Source of the DNA: a virus
DNA: 64,000 nucleotides
Direction: 5' to 3' (one strand)
Virus record (IMG/VR): IMGVR_UViG_3300019742_000002
Location: 1 to 64,000 of that record
The notes beneath the pieces were generated by a model. That model made no database searches and was not told the origin of the DNA. It saw only the letters and a program-made list of their open reading frames with translations. A program made the position numbers and the translations under genes. How positions within the stretch are numbered: the first letter of the stretch is position 1; every line of letters starts with the position of its first letter. This document shows, piece after piece, positions 31,419 through 38,457 of the stretch.

Positions 31419-31426
31419 TCCCTCTA
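31408..31426. terminator. Hairpin between convergent genes
   Basis: TAGAGGG, TTAAT, CCCTCTA spans the stop of 30432-31418. No long T tract; it may act on either strand. Confidence 0.5.
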
Positions 31427-31657
31427 TTGGTATCTAAATAATAAGTCTATTTGATGTTCAAGTTCATTAGCTTCTTCATATATCCAAATCATATAATCTT
31501 TAGTTACCTCATCTTGCTCGTATAAATCTTTTATAGAATCTACATAACCTCTTAGGTAAGAATCTCTAAAATTATTCAATTCTTTTCTATAATTATGGGA
31601 ATATTTATAATCATCTCTTAACTTTTCAAATCTAGCTATTGGCTTAAATATTTTCAT
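31424..31657 (-). CDS. Hypothetical protein (77 aa)
   Basis: ATG at 31657 overlaps the stop of 31654-31881. Strongly helical and charged (FEKLRDDYKYSHNYRKELNN, EQDEVTKDYMIWIYEEANEL). Translation coupled to the small membrane protein upstream. Unknown. Confidence 0.6.
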   Translation of the reverse strand: MKIFKPIARFEKLRDDYKYSHNYRKELNNFRDSYLRGYVDSIKDLYEQDEVTKDYMIWIYEEANELEHQIDLLFRYQ

Positions 31658-31881
31658 TTTTTGTTCCTTTTAATATAATAGTGTATGTTTAAGTATGTGA
31701 TATGTATTATAGCAATATCAGTAACCAATAATATAATTCCTAAAATTATCATTTTTATCTCCCAAATATTTTCCAAGTAACTTATATACATACCTAAATG
31801 CAATAGAGATAAAGGGGTGAATATAAGAAGTATAAATAAAGTATCCCATAAAAACCACAATATATTTTTTAATAGTTTCAT
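31654..31881 (-). CDS. Small membrane protein, two to three transmembrane helices (75 aa)
   Basis: ATG at 31881, overlapping the stop of 31881-32147 by one base. Residues about 8-30 (LWFLWDTLFILLIFTPLSLL) and 42-64 (IKMIILGIILLVTDIAIIHI) are transmembrane helices and the tail is basic. Size and topology would allow a holin or exclusion protein, but expression appears early and no endolysin is near. Confidence 0.6.
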   Translation of the reverse strand: MKLLKNILWFLWDTLFILLIFTPLSLLHLGMYISYLENIWEIKMIILGIILLVTDIAIIHITYLNIHYYIKRNKK

Positions 31882-32147
31882 TATAAATACTTAGAAAATT
31901 TTAAAATAGCATTCACTTCATATTCTGAAGGGTCACTATTAGTGATATAATCTTTTATAGATTTATCAGTAATCTCACAATCATCATCTTCAATAGATTC
32001 CATACAATCTATAATATCTTCTTTTAGGTATATAGAAATACTTGAATTCTCTATATAATCTTGCATATCATCGTAGTTATCTATTTCATCATTTTGTCTC
32101 ATTATATCGTTCATTGTGTTTTCAAATCTACAATAGCTCATATTCAT
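31881..32147 (-). CDS. Conserved MSYCRFENT-type protein (88 aa)
   Basis: ATG at 32147 behind AAAAGGATTTAAA. After two residues it reads MSYCRFENTMNDIMRQ, the recognisable start of a small acidic protein found in many phages and some bacteria. The rest is acidic and helical (DCMESIEDDDCEITDKSIKD). Function not known. First gene of a coupled operon with the membrane protein. Confidence 0.65.
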   Translation of the reverse strand: MNMSYCRFENTMNDIMRQNDEIDNYDDMQDYIENSSISIYLKEDIIDCMESIEDDDCEITDKSIKDYITNSDPSEYEVNAILKFSKYL

Positions 32148-32231
32148 TTTAAATCCTTTTGGTTGTTTAGATAATGTATTGTATAGTAACTAAACTTAAA
32201 GTACTATTAAATAGATATTCTATATGGTTAT

Positions 32232-32534
32232 TTAATAATTATTTTGATAACATTCTACATCTTTATTTATACCCTCAAAATAGCACCTAAACCAACAAAA
32301 CTCTTTTGAATCTTCTCTTATATGTTTACAATTATATAGATATGCTTTTTTAGGTTTTATTGTGAATAGGGAATTTATTATAAAATTATCCCAAGTATTA
32401 TATGGTATTGTATACGAATTGGTATATTTCTCTATACCCTTAGAATCAAATACTCTAAAATCTTGTACATATTCAACCTCTATATTCATACTCTCTAATA
32501 CATCTTTGATATTATCTCTTTTAAATTCTAACAA
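32232..32534 (-). CDS. Hypothetical late protein (100 aa), TTG start
   Basis: The frame begins TTG TTA GAA TTT at 32534, with AAAGAGGAGTGAATTT in front and the late box TATAAATA at 32562-32555, so TTG is the chosen start. The protein is aromatic-rich (NTWDNFIINSLFTIKPKKAY, CKHIREDSKEFCWFRCYFEG). No family recognised. Confidence 0.55.
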   Translation of the reverse strand: MLEFKRDNIKDVLESMNIEVEYVQDFRVFDSKGIEKYTNSYTIPYNTWDNFIINSLFTIKPKKAYLYNCKHIREDSKEFCWFRCYFEGINKDVECYQNNY

Positions 32535-32554
32535 AATTCACTCCTCTTTATTAG

Positions 32555-32562
32555 TATTTATA
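32555..32562 (-). promoter_or_regulatory. Late promoter (TATAAATA) of 32232-32534
   Basis: Minus-strand TATAAATA followed by CTAATAAAGAGGAG. Confidence 0.6.
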
Positions 32563-32587
32563 AAGAAGTTTGGATTTTATTTTACTC

Positions 32588-32686
32588 TCAACTATTTAGA
32601 GATGTATTATCAAAATAACCTAAGTCATATTCTCTCCACTCTTTTATACTATTTTTATCAAACCCACATAAAATTTTAAAATTCAT
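32588..32686 (-). CDS. Possible small protein (32 aa)
   Basis: ATG at 32686 lies within the last codons of the clamp gene 32676-33878 and opens a 32-codon frame (CGFDKNSIKEWREYDLGYFD) to a TGA. It fills the gap before the late promoter at 32562. The ribosome site is weak (GAAGAT), so it depends on coupling. Could be chance. Confidence 0.35.
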   Translation of the reverse strand: MNFKILCGFDKNSIKEWREYDLGYFDNTSLNS

Positions 32687-33878
32687 TATCTTCATATTTA
32701 AGTAATTTATCTTCAAGCTCTTTTATCCTCGTTCTTAATTCTTTAATTAATTTAGATTCATCTTCTTGAACCTTTGGTTTAGCCTTTATTACCTTTGTGG
32801 ATTTTATACTATTATAATTGAAATCTTTTGGTGTATCTTCAAGTTTTTGTTTTATATCTTTTAAATCATACAAAAATTTTTGTGGTATTGGCATAATCAA
32901 TGTATATACCTCACTTGAAACTATCTTAATAGGATGGTTGTTATCTTGTATAAATATTTCAATTTCATTCGTATCTATAGCCTTATGTACTCTTTTAGCA
33001 TCTATAACTATCTCTAATGGAGCGTCTATATTATAATCACAACTCAATCTTTGAGTATAACCTATTTTATTTTTAATATCATCGTATTCTTGAACTATAC
33101 AAATTCCATCTTGAAAAATTAATTTACATTCTTTTATTTTTTCTGTGGCTTTTTTGAGTTCTATACCATTAATTTTTATACTAATATTAAACTCTTGTTT
33201 AATAACTCGTTGATAGTCACTAGTTATATTATTTGTATATAATTTAGATGTTATTTTAATATCGTTATCTACATAGAAAGATACAAACTCTTTACCTATT
33301 TTAACTTTTTTAAGTATTATATTAGGTACAATAGCCTTTTTAGGAATAGCATATAAACCTACAGAATTAGGTGAAAATTCATTTATGGTCATGGATATTG
33401 TGTCTGTGCTAATAATTTTATGATTATTATAATCTACCAATAATCCTTTATAGACATCTAGCGCATAATTTGGATTTATTCCATCATATATAACCTTAGA
33501 GATAGGAATATCATCTTTATTAACTAGAACATCATTATTAAACATATCTTCATAATCTTTATATGTTTTGTCTATTTTTGGATTTTTTATGTTTTCAAAA
33601 GATTTTTCCAATGTCCCTGATTTTATTACAATTTGACTATCTTTAAACTCAAATTCTAAATCATCTTTAGAGTTTTTTAAAAAATTCTTAAACTCTAAAA
33701 AATCTATCTTGAAATCAGGTAAAGTTAAGGGTATTGAGCAAGATGTTTTAAATTCATAAGAACCAGTCTCTAGTAGTGTATTATTATCTTTATTTGTAAA
33801 CAATAATAAGGGTTGAGTATTTTTGTTGTAACTTTTTTGAAGATATTTCATATATCTTTTAATGTCTTTTATTTTCAT
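32676..33878 (-). CDS. DnaN-like (beta) sliding clamp
   Basis: 400 aa. Three-domain beta-clamp features: domain 2 start ALDVYKGLLVDYNNHKIIST (about residues 139-158) resembling YLNGxL...ATDGHR, a YAIPKKAIVPNII segment, NNITSDYQRVIKQEF (about 216-230) like the fPDYxRVIP motif, and VYTLIMPIPQKF (about 324-335) like the VMPM C-terminus. A charged coiled-coil tail (residues 375-398, LIKELRTRIKELEDKLLKYE) is extra. T4 uses the unrelated-length trimer gp45, so a bacterial-type clamp is unusual here. It would tether a polymerase. ATG at 33878 behind GGGATTATT. Diverged, hence moderate confidence. Confidence 0.6.
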   Translation of the reverse strand: MKIKDIKRYMKYLQKSYNKNTQPLLLFTNKDNNTLLETGSYEFKTSCSIPLTLPDFKIDFLEFKNFLKNSKDDLEFEFKDSQIVIKSGTLEKSFENIKNPKIDKTYKDYEDMFNNDVLVNKDDIPISKVIYDGINPNYALDVYKGLLVDYNNHKIISTDTISMTINEFSPNSVGLYAIPKKAIVPNIILKKVKIGKEFVSFYVDNDIKITSKLYTNNITSDYQRVIKQEFNISIKINGIELKKATEKIKECKLIFQDGICIVQEYDDIKNKIGYTQRLSCDYNIDAPLEIVIDAKRVHKAIDTNEIEIFIQDNNHPIKIVSSEVYTLIMPIPQKFLYDLKDIKQKLEDTPKDFNYNSIKSTKVIKAKPKVQEDESKLIKELRTRIKELEDKLLKYEDNEF

Positions 33879-34065
33879 AATAATCCCTTCTTATTTCCTT
33901 TATTATATTGGATTCTTTATAATCCAATAGAAACTTTCCTGATTCATTTTTAATTATATACATAAGACACTCATCTTTATTGTTACATTTGTTAAACATA
34001 GACTTAGAATATAATAAAGGTAGCTGATACTTAGCTTTTAGTTCCATTTGCCATTTATCTAGCAT
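33859..34065 (-). CDS. Hypothetical protein (68 aa)
   Basis: ATG at 34065, overlapping 34055-34447 by 11 bases and the clamp start by 20 bases. Helical with two Cys (SMFNKCNNKDECLMYIIKNE) and a basic tail. Its close coupling to the clamp suggests a linked role, but nothing further is visible. Confidence 0.55.
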   Translation of the reverse strand: MLDKWQMELKAKYQLPLLYSKSMFNKCNNKDECLMYIIKNESGKFLLDYKESNIIKEIRRDYYENKRH

Positions 34066-34447
34066 TTTTAATCTCCTTCACTAAATCGGGTACATAGACA
34101 CTAGATAGTGGGTTTTTGTCTATATACCCTTGACCTATTTTTTGAATATATCTAATTATATATTCTTTCTCTTTTTCATTCAACTCAGAATTATCAAGGG
34201 TATATTCATCAATACTATTTACAATTACACCAATTATCTGGTGAGATATATCTTTTAGTTTTCGTGTAGAGATTTTCATATTTTGATTTTTGGTAAAGTA
34301 TTCATCAATAGACATATCTTTTCTGGTAAGTATTTTTATTGAGTTATAGTTATTTCCATACTCAGCTCTCACCTCCTTTAAAGTCATTTGTTCTATCTCT
34401 AAATACTCAGTCTCTTTATTTTGATAAGATATTTCTATAATCATCAT
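34055..34447 (-). CDS. Hypothetical protein (130 aa)
   Basis: ATG at 34447 behind AAAAGGAGTGT. N-terminal beta strand, then a long helical region (NMKISTRKLKDISHQIIGVI, KEKEYIIRYIQKIGQGYIDK). Lies between the macro-domain gene and the clamp in one operon. No family recognised. Confidence 0.55.
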   Translation of the reverse strand: MMIIEISYQNKETEYLEIEQMTLKEVRAEYGNNYNSIKILTRKDMSIDEYFTKNQNMKISTRKLKDISHQIIGVIVNSIDEYTLDNSELNEKEKEYIIRYIQKIGQGYIDKNPLSSVYVPDLVKEIKNAR

Positions 34448-34456
34448 ACACTCCTT

Positions 34457-34876
34457 TTAAATTTCATAAACTGTTATATTATCAGGTAACTTATTCAGTT
34501 TAGATTTAATCATATTCTCATCTAAACCTCCGTTTAATGTTCCTAAAAGTGTCATAGCAATTGTTTTGTTGCTATTTTCCAAAGCGAATTCATTTAATTT
34601 AGAAATAGTTCTATCAATCAAATCAATAGGTGACGGATTTTTAAAATGGATTTTAGTTTGAAGTGCTATGATTCTATCTATTACCAATAGATTAAATTCA
34701 CTTAAATGTTCTATCTTATTCCCAAATTCTAAAGAAATTCCTTTAAAATTATCTCTAAAAGCCTTCGCTACACCAGCACCCATAACTAATTCACCATTCC
34801 TTTTGATAACTGAATTAGCTGTGAAACATATATAATCCTCTTCGGCTTGTAATATGTTACCTTTTTTATATTTCAT
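34457..34876 (-). CDS. Macro-domain protein (ADP-ribose binding or hydrolysis)
   Basis: 139 aa, one macro domain: DYICFTANSVIKRNGELVMG, AGVAKAFRDNF (catalytic Asn and the GAGVA loop of ADP-ribosyl-glycohydrolase-like members), IIALQTKIHFKNPSP, and the GTLNGGLD phosphate loop. Macro domains of this type remove ADP-ribose from proteins or DNA or process ADP-ribose phosphates. In a phage a role against host toxins such as DarT or NAD-linked defences is plausible but inferred. ATG at 34876 behind AAAGGAATAAA, with promoter TTTAAGTTTTATTTGG just upstream. Confidence 0.75.
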   Translation of the reverse strand: MKYKKGNILQAEEDYICFTANSVIKRNGELVMGAGVAKAFRDNFKGISLEFGNKIEHLSEFNLLVIDRIIALQTKIHFKNPSPIDLIDRTISKLNEFALENSNKTIAMTLLGTLNGGLDENMIKSKLNKLPDNITVYEI

Positions 34877-34933
34877 TTTATTCCTTTAATTTTTAGTATT
34901 CATAATCATAACCAAATAAAACTTAAAAGAACA

Positions 34934-35419
34934 TTAACCATCCGTTAAAATAGTCAAAGTACCCCAGTCAATTTTACCTGCTATGAAGACATTAAGATTA
35001 TCTAAATTAAGAGGTTTCTTAAATTTCTTTTTGATTATATTATCCACAAAACTTCTATGAATTTCATCATAATTTAACTCATCTTTTATTACTTTATATT
35101 CACAAGTATAAGTAAGTCCAACTAAAAATGAACCGGATTCATCGTGATAATTTTCATCTTCTATGAATATACATTCATCTTCTAGTCCAAGTTTCTTAAT
35201 CTCTTTTTGAAAATCTTGTATAATTTTTATGTTATTATCTAAATCATCAATATTATAAAAATTTGGTGATGATATAGAACTCCAATCAAAAAATTCTACT
35301 CCAAGATACGAATGTTCATATTTTGTACCTTTTTGATATTTTGACTTTTCTATTTGGAAATAATCCTCTATAGATTTTGCATAAGATTTTAGCTCATTGT
35401 GGTATTGTTTTGTTGTCAT
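34934..35419 (-). CDS. Hypothetical protein (161 aa)
   Basis: ATG at 35419 behind AAAGGAACAAA, overlapping the end of 35394-35597. Mixed alpha/beta and acidic (YAKSIEDYFQIEKSKYQKGT, CIFIEDENYHDESGSFLVGL). No zinc or membrane motif. Unknown. Confidence 0.6.
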   Translation of the reverse strand: MTTKQYHNELKSYAKSIEDYFQIEKSKYQKGTKYEHSYLGVEFFDWSSISSPNFYNIDDLDNNIKIIQDFQKEIKKLGLEDECIFIEDENYHDESGSFLVGLTYTCEYKVIKDELNYDEIHRSFVDNIIKKKFKKPLNLDNLNVFIAGKIDWGTLTILTDG

Positions 35420-35597
35420 TTTGTTCCTTTTTGGTTTGATTATCTATATCTCTAAGCTCTTCTATGAGTTTGAATACTTCAACAAAATTTGTTCTATAAC
35501 TAATTGTATCACAGTAAGGAGTATCGCATATTATTCCAAAATTATCTTGCTTCAAATACTTATCCATATTCTCATAATCTTCTATACTAAATACCAT
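35394..35597 (-). CDS. Hypothetical protein (67 aa)
   Basis: The start is set at ATG 35597 behind AAAGGATTTAAA. The in-frame ATG at 35639 overlaps the promoter -10 box and lacks a ribosome site. Product MVFSIEDYENMDKYLKQDNF, then FGIICDTPYCDTISYRTNF; small alpha/beta domain, Gln/Asn-rich end. Unknown. Confidence 0.55.
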   Translation of the reverse strand: MVFSIEDYENMDKYLKQDNFGIICDTPYCDTISYRTNFVEVFKLIEELRDIDNQTKKEQNDNKTIPQ

Positions 35598-35669
35598 TTT
35601 TAAATCCTTTATTTGTTTTGATATTATGATTATAGCCAATTAAAACTTAAAAGAATATTAATTTTAAAT

Positions 35670-35951
35670 CTATTCGTTATGATATTCCCATAAAACAGCA
35701 TTACAATATGCGTGAACTGCTCCGATACTTAAATCAGTTTTTCTACAATGATGTAAATGTATGGGATAGTTAAACATACCTTTTGGAAATGGTTTCTTAT
35801 TTATAGGATGCGTTTTCATAAGTTCTTTTGGTTTATCTTTTAGAGGATTTTTACAATATATACAAATACCTTTTTGTTCTTGTATATATTGTTCTTTAGC
35901 TAATTTTCTTATTGTATAGTGAGAGGTTTTGTAATTGATTGGAAGTTTTAT
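35670..35951 (-). CDS. HNH endonuclease-like protein with apparent AUA start (93 aa)
   Basis: The frame opens at ATA 35951, 6 bases after AAAGG and 1 base after the stop of the GIY-YIG gene. From there it reads KLPINYKTSHYTIRKLAKEQ, GICIYCKNPL, then HLHHCRKTDLSIGAVHAYCN and AVLWEYHNE. As I recall the family, its members start MKLPxNY, so the ATA stands exactly where Met belongs. The CxxC, HH and final Asn/His form an HNH site. Probably a homing or repair nuclease. Nuclease family firm; AUA use inferred from alignment by memory. Confidence 0.65.
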   Translation of the reverse strand: MKLPINYKTSHYTIRKLAKEQYIQEQKGICIYCKNPLKDKPKELMKTHPINKKPFPKGMFNYPIHLHHCRKTDLSIGAVHAYCNAVLWEYHNE

Positions 35952-35952
35952 G

Positions 35953-36930
35953 TTAGTCCTTTATCTTGTTCTTTCTTCTAATGACACCTGCTATCTTCTT
36001 TATAGTAGTTTCAGCCCCATCGGTATAACCCACTCTATAATGACCTTTACCTTTGACCATATAATGAGTATCTTTTAATTTTGTATAGTATTCTAATTCA
36101 TTAACTTGTATAGTGTTTTGATTTTCATTATCGGTAACCCAAACATTCCTGTTACTATGAGATTTTCTATGTCTTGCTAGGTTACTTGTTCCAATTTCCT
36201 TATCACAAATTCCACAAGGATGTCTTTCTTCTATATTTCCTTTATTGACACCTACATACAAATCTTTATTTCTCTTGTACTCTTCTTTTGGTATAGAAAC
36301 AAATTCACCTGTAGATTTTAACTTCATAGATATATTATCATTGGGTCTTATGTATAAACATTTATTCTTATGATACTCTTCTTTAGTTACAGTTATCTTC
36401 TCATTAGTGGATTTTAATCTAGTATGAATTTTACCATGATTAACGCCCTTTAGATTATCATTGGAGTCAAATTCTTCTTTCGATACATTTTTGAAATTAT
36501 TTGTTTCTATATCTATACAAGTGACTTTATCACATTGAACCGATTTATATAGGTGTGGATTTTCCCTAAACTCTTTCACCGATATAGTCATTCTTTCGTT
36601 TGTTTCTAGGTTATCAGCTGTAACTAAACCTGTCCTATCATCTCTTGAAGCTAATCCTTGGTTTTGTTCATTGAAGAATTTTGGATTAGCTCTTACATCT
36701 AATCTCATGTGTACCTTACTTTCATACCTAATTGCATCCATTGAATCCTTGCCAATATATAGAATTTTAACTCTAACTTGATTAATATTTGATTTATAGT
36801 AATCCTTTAGTTTTCCAGAACTGAAATATGTAACTCCAACATCCTCTATCTCTCCTGAATGCTTTCCTACATAATACTTTCTATTGTCCCAAGGTTCTAA
36901 CAGCTCTAGTCTATACACAAAATGTTTCAT
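35953..36930 (-). CDS. GIY-YIG homing endonuclease with NUMOD-like repeats and zinc finger (325 aa)
   Basis: Start set at ATG 36930 behind AAAAGGTATTT; the longer frame from 36960 would cross the late promoter. The N-terminal GIY-YIG domain shows FVYRLELLEP, KYYVGKHSG, YFSSGKLKDYYKS and the Glu in RYESKVH. Residues about 115-250 hold four short repeats of the type LKSTGEFVSIPKEEYKRN, like DNA-binding NUMOD motifs. A CGICDKEIGTSNLARHRKSH finger follows, then one more repeat. Such architecture belongs to phage free-standing homing enzymes. It sits just downstream of the topoisomerase genes with its own late promoter. Confidence 0.75.
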   Translation of the reverse strand: MKHFVYRLELLEPWDNRKYYVGKHSGEIEDVGVTYFSSGKLKDYYKSNINQVRVKILYIGKDSMDAIRYESKVHMRLDVRANPKFFNEQNQGLASRDDRTGLVTADNLETNERMTISVKEFRENPHLYKSVQCDKVTCIDIETNNFKNVSKEEFDSNDNLKGVNHGKIHTRLKSTNEKITVTKEEYHKNKCLYIRPNDNISMKLKSTGEFVSIPKEEYKRNKDLYVGVNKGNIEERHPCGICDKEIGTSNLARHRKSHSNRNVWVTDNENQNTIQVNELEYYTKLKDTHYMVKGKGHYRVGYTDGAETTIKKIAGVIRRKNKIKD

Positions 36931-36946
36931 AAATACCTTTTGATAA

Positions 36947-36954
36947 TATTTATA
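36947..36954 (-). promoter_or_regulatory. Late promoter (TATAAATA) of the GIY-YIG gene
   Basis: Minus-strand TATAAATA, then TTATCAAAAGG, 17 bases before the start. Bases 36961-37056 between this and the topoisomerase gene hold nothing recognisable. Confidence 0.65.
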
Positions 36955-37056
36955 AACCATTTAAATCAACCTATTTGATTAATTTCTACTTCCATATAAC
37001 ACTTTTTATCATCTAAGTATTTTAATACTCATAATATCATAGGTAAGACTTTCATA

Positions 37057-38442
37057 TCAACCTATATCTATATTATCAAGCTCTTCCAACCAAGTTTCTT
37101 TAATATCTTTATTAGTAATATCTTTAAGTTCTTTTTTCAAAGATGATATTTTCTTTCTAAGTTCTTGTACTTTTTCGTATGTTAAAGAGCTTATACTCAT
37201 TCTAAGAAGATAATCAAAGGAGTTATCTACCTTAGTTATACCATCTATGGACTTTAGTTGAGTCTCGATTTCAGTTTTCTTTTTCTTGTGGATAACTATA
37301 GAACCATCAACCACTCCCGATACAAAAAGAAATTTAGGTTCATTAATTGCTATATCACCCAATATCTTTTTGATTAGATGGTCTTTTCTTTTTTGGTAAT
37401 ATTCTAATCTAATATTAATAAAAGATTGTAATATTTCATTAGAATCCTCAAAAACTTTTATTGAATTATTTTCGGTCATACATGTATAATTTTCTGTGAA
37501 TTTAGTAATCAACCCTAAAGAATTTAGAATATTATCTTCACTCATATCAAATTTTGAATCAACTTTTACTTCAAACCTAAATTCATCTTTTTTGGTGTCA
37601 CTCAAATCTTTATAAGACTTTATAATTTTATCTTCAACCAAACTCTTTAATTTTTCTATATATGTTGTGAATCGCTTCTTACTCTTATCTGATTCTTTTG
37701 ATTTTTTATCTGACTTTAGTTGATAACCTATAGGAAGTTCGGTTATTAGTATATTCAATTTATCTATCTCGTACTTACCATAGGTCTCGTATTTGCCTTT
37801 ATCTACTTTCTTTACAATACCTCTAAATCCTTTCCAATATGGTAATAAATCATCTTGTTGATGTGTTGAGTTTTTAAGTTTTTTATACAAAATGTCTTTA
37901 ATATCTTTTGGATTTCTAGGTAATATTAACTGGGCGTGTCCTGTTCCTATACCCAAAGAACCATTAATTAGAATAAAGGGCAGTACAGGAATAAGGAATT
38001 TTGGTTCTATATTTCTTCCTTCAAATTCTTGCCCTATTAAAACTTCACTATCCAGTGAATTAAAATAGTCATTCAATTGGGATAATAATTTTACCTTTAT
38101 ATATCTTGCCTCACCCGGTTTATTATTTAGTCTTTGACCAAAATTTCCTTTAGTTCCCATCATAGATATGTTGTTTGATGTTGAATATCCTCTAGCTATA
38201 TTTATAATCACCCCTTCAATATTTTTAGCTCCACCTAAGTACTCAGTAAAATCTGAAGTTGCATTAGCTAAACTATCTACTTTTTTTAACTCTTTTATAT
38301 TATGACTTATAATAGTAAAGAGAGACTTTCTAGCTGTTGGTCTAAAACCATCAATATACGAAGCTATATTTTGGTAATTATCATTTTGAGCTTGTTGTTT
38401 AAATTCTTTCTCGAAGAAATCTGATATACTTCTTTTTCTCAT
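37057..38442 (-). CDS. 52: DNA topoisomerase II medium subunit (T4 gp52, GyrA-like)
   Basis: 461 aa; T4 gp52 is 442. N-terminal winged-helix part with SYIDGFRPTARKSLFTIISH, the active-site Tyr 114 in GEARYIKVKL, then PVLPFILINGSLGIGTGHAQ typical of GyrA/ParC. The C-terminal part is a coiled-coil dimer gate. It cuts and rejoins DNA to relax supercoils during replication, in complex with the large subunit encoded 15 bases upstream. ATG at 38442 behind AAAGGAAATAAA. Confidence 0.85.
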   Translation of the reverse strand: MRKRSISDFFEKEFKQQAQNDNYQNIASYIDGFRPTARKSLFTIISHNIKELKKVDSLANATSDFTEYLGGAKNIEGVIINIARGYSTSNNISMMGTKGNFGQRLNNKPGEARYIKVKLLSQLNDYFNSLDSEVLIGQEFEGRNIEPKFLIPVLPFILINGSLGIGTGHAQLILPRNPKDIKDILYKKLKNSTHQQDDLLPYWKGFRGIVKKVDKGKYETYGKYEIDKLNILITELPIGYQLKSDKKSKESDKSKKRFTTYIEKLKSLVEDKIIKSYKDLSDTKKDEFRFEVKVDSKFDMSEDNILNSLGLITKFTENYTCMTENNSIKVFEDSNEILQSFINIRLEYYQKRKDHLIKKILGDIAINEPKFLFVSGVVDGSIVIHKKKKTEIETQLKSIDGITKVDNSFDYLLRMSISSLTYEKVQELRKKISSLKKELKDITNKDIKETWLEELDNIDIG

Positions 38443-38457
38443 TTATTTCCTTTCATT

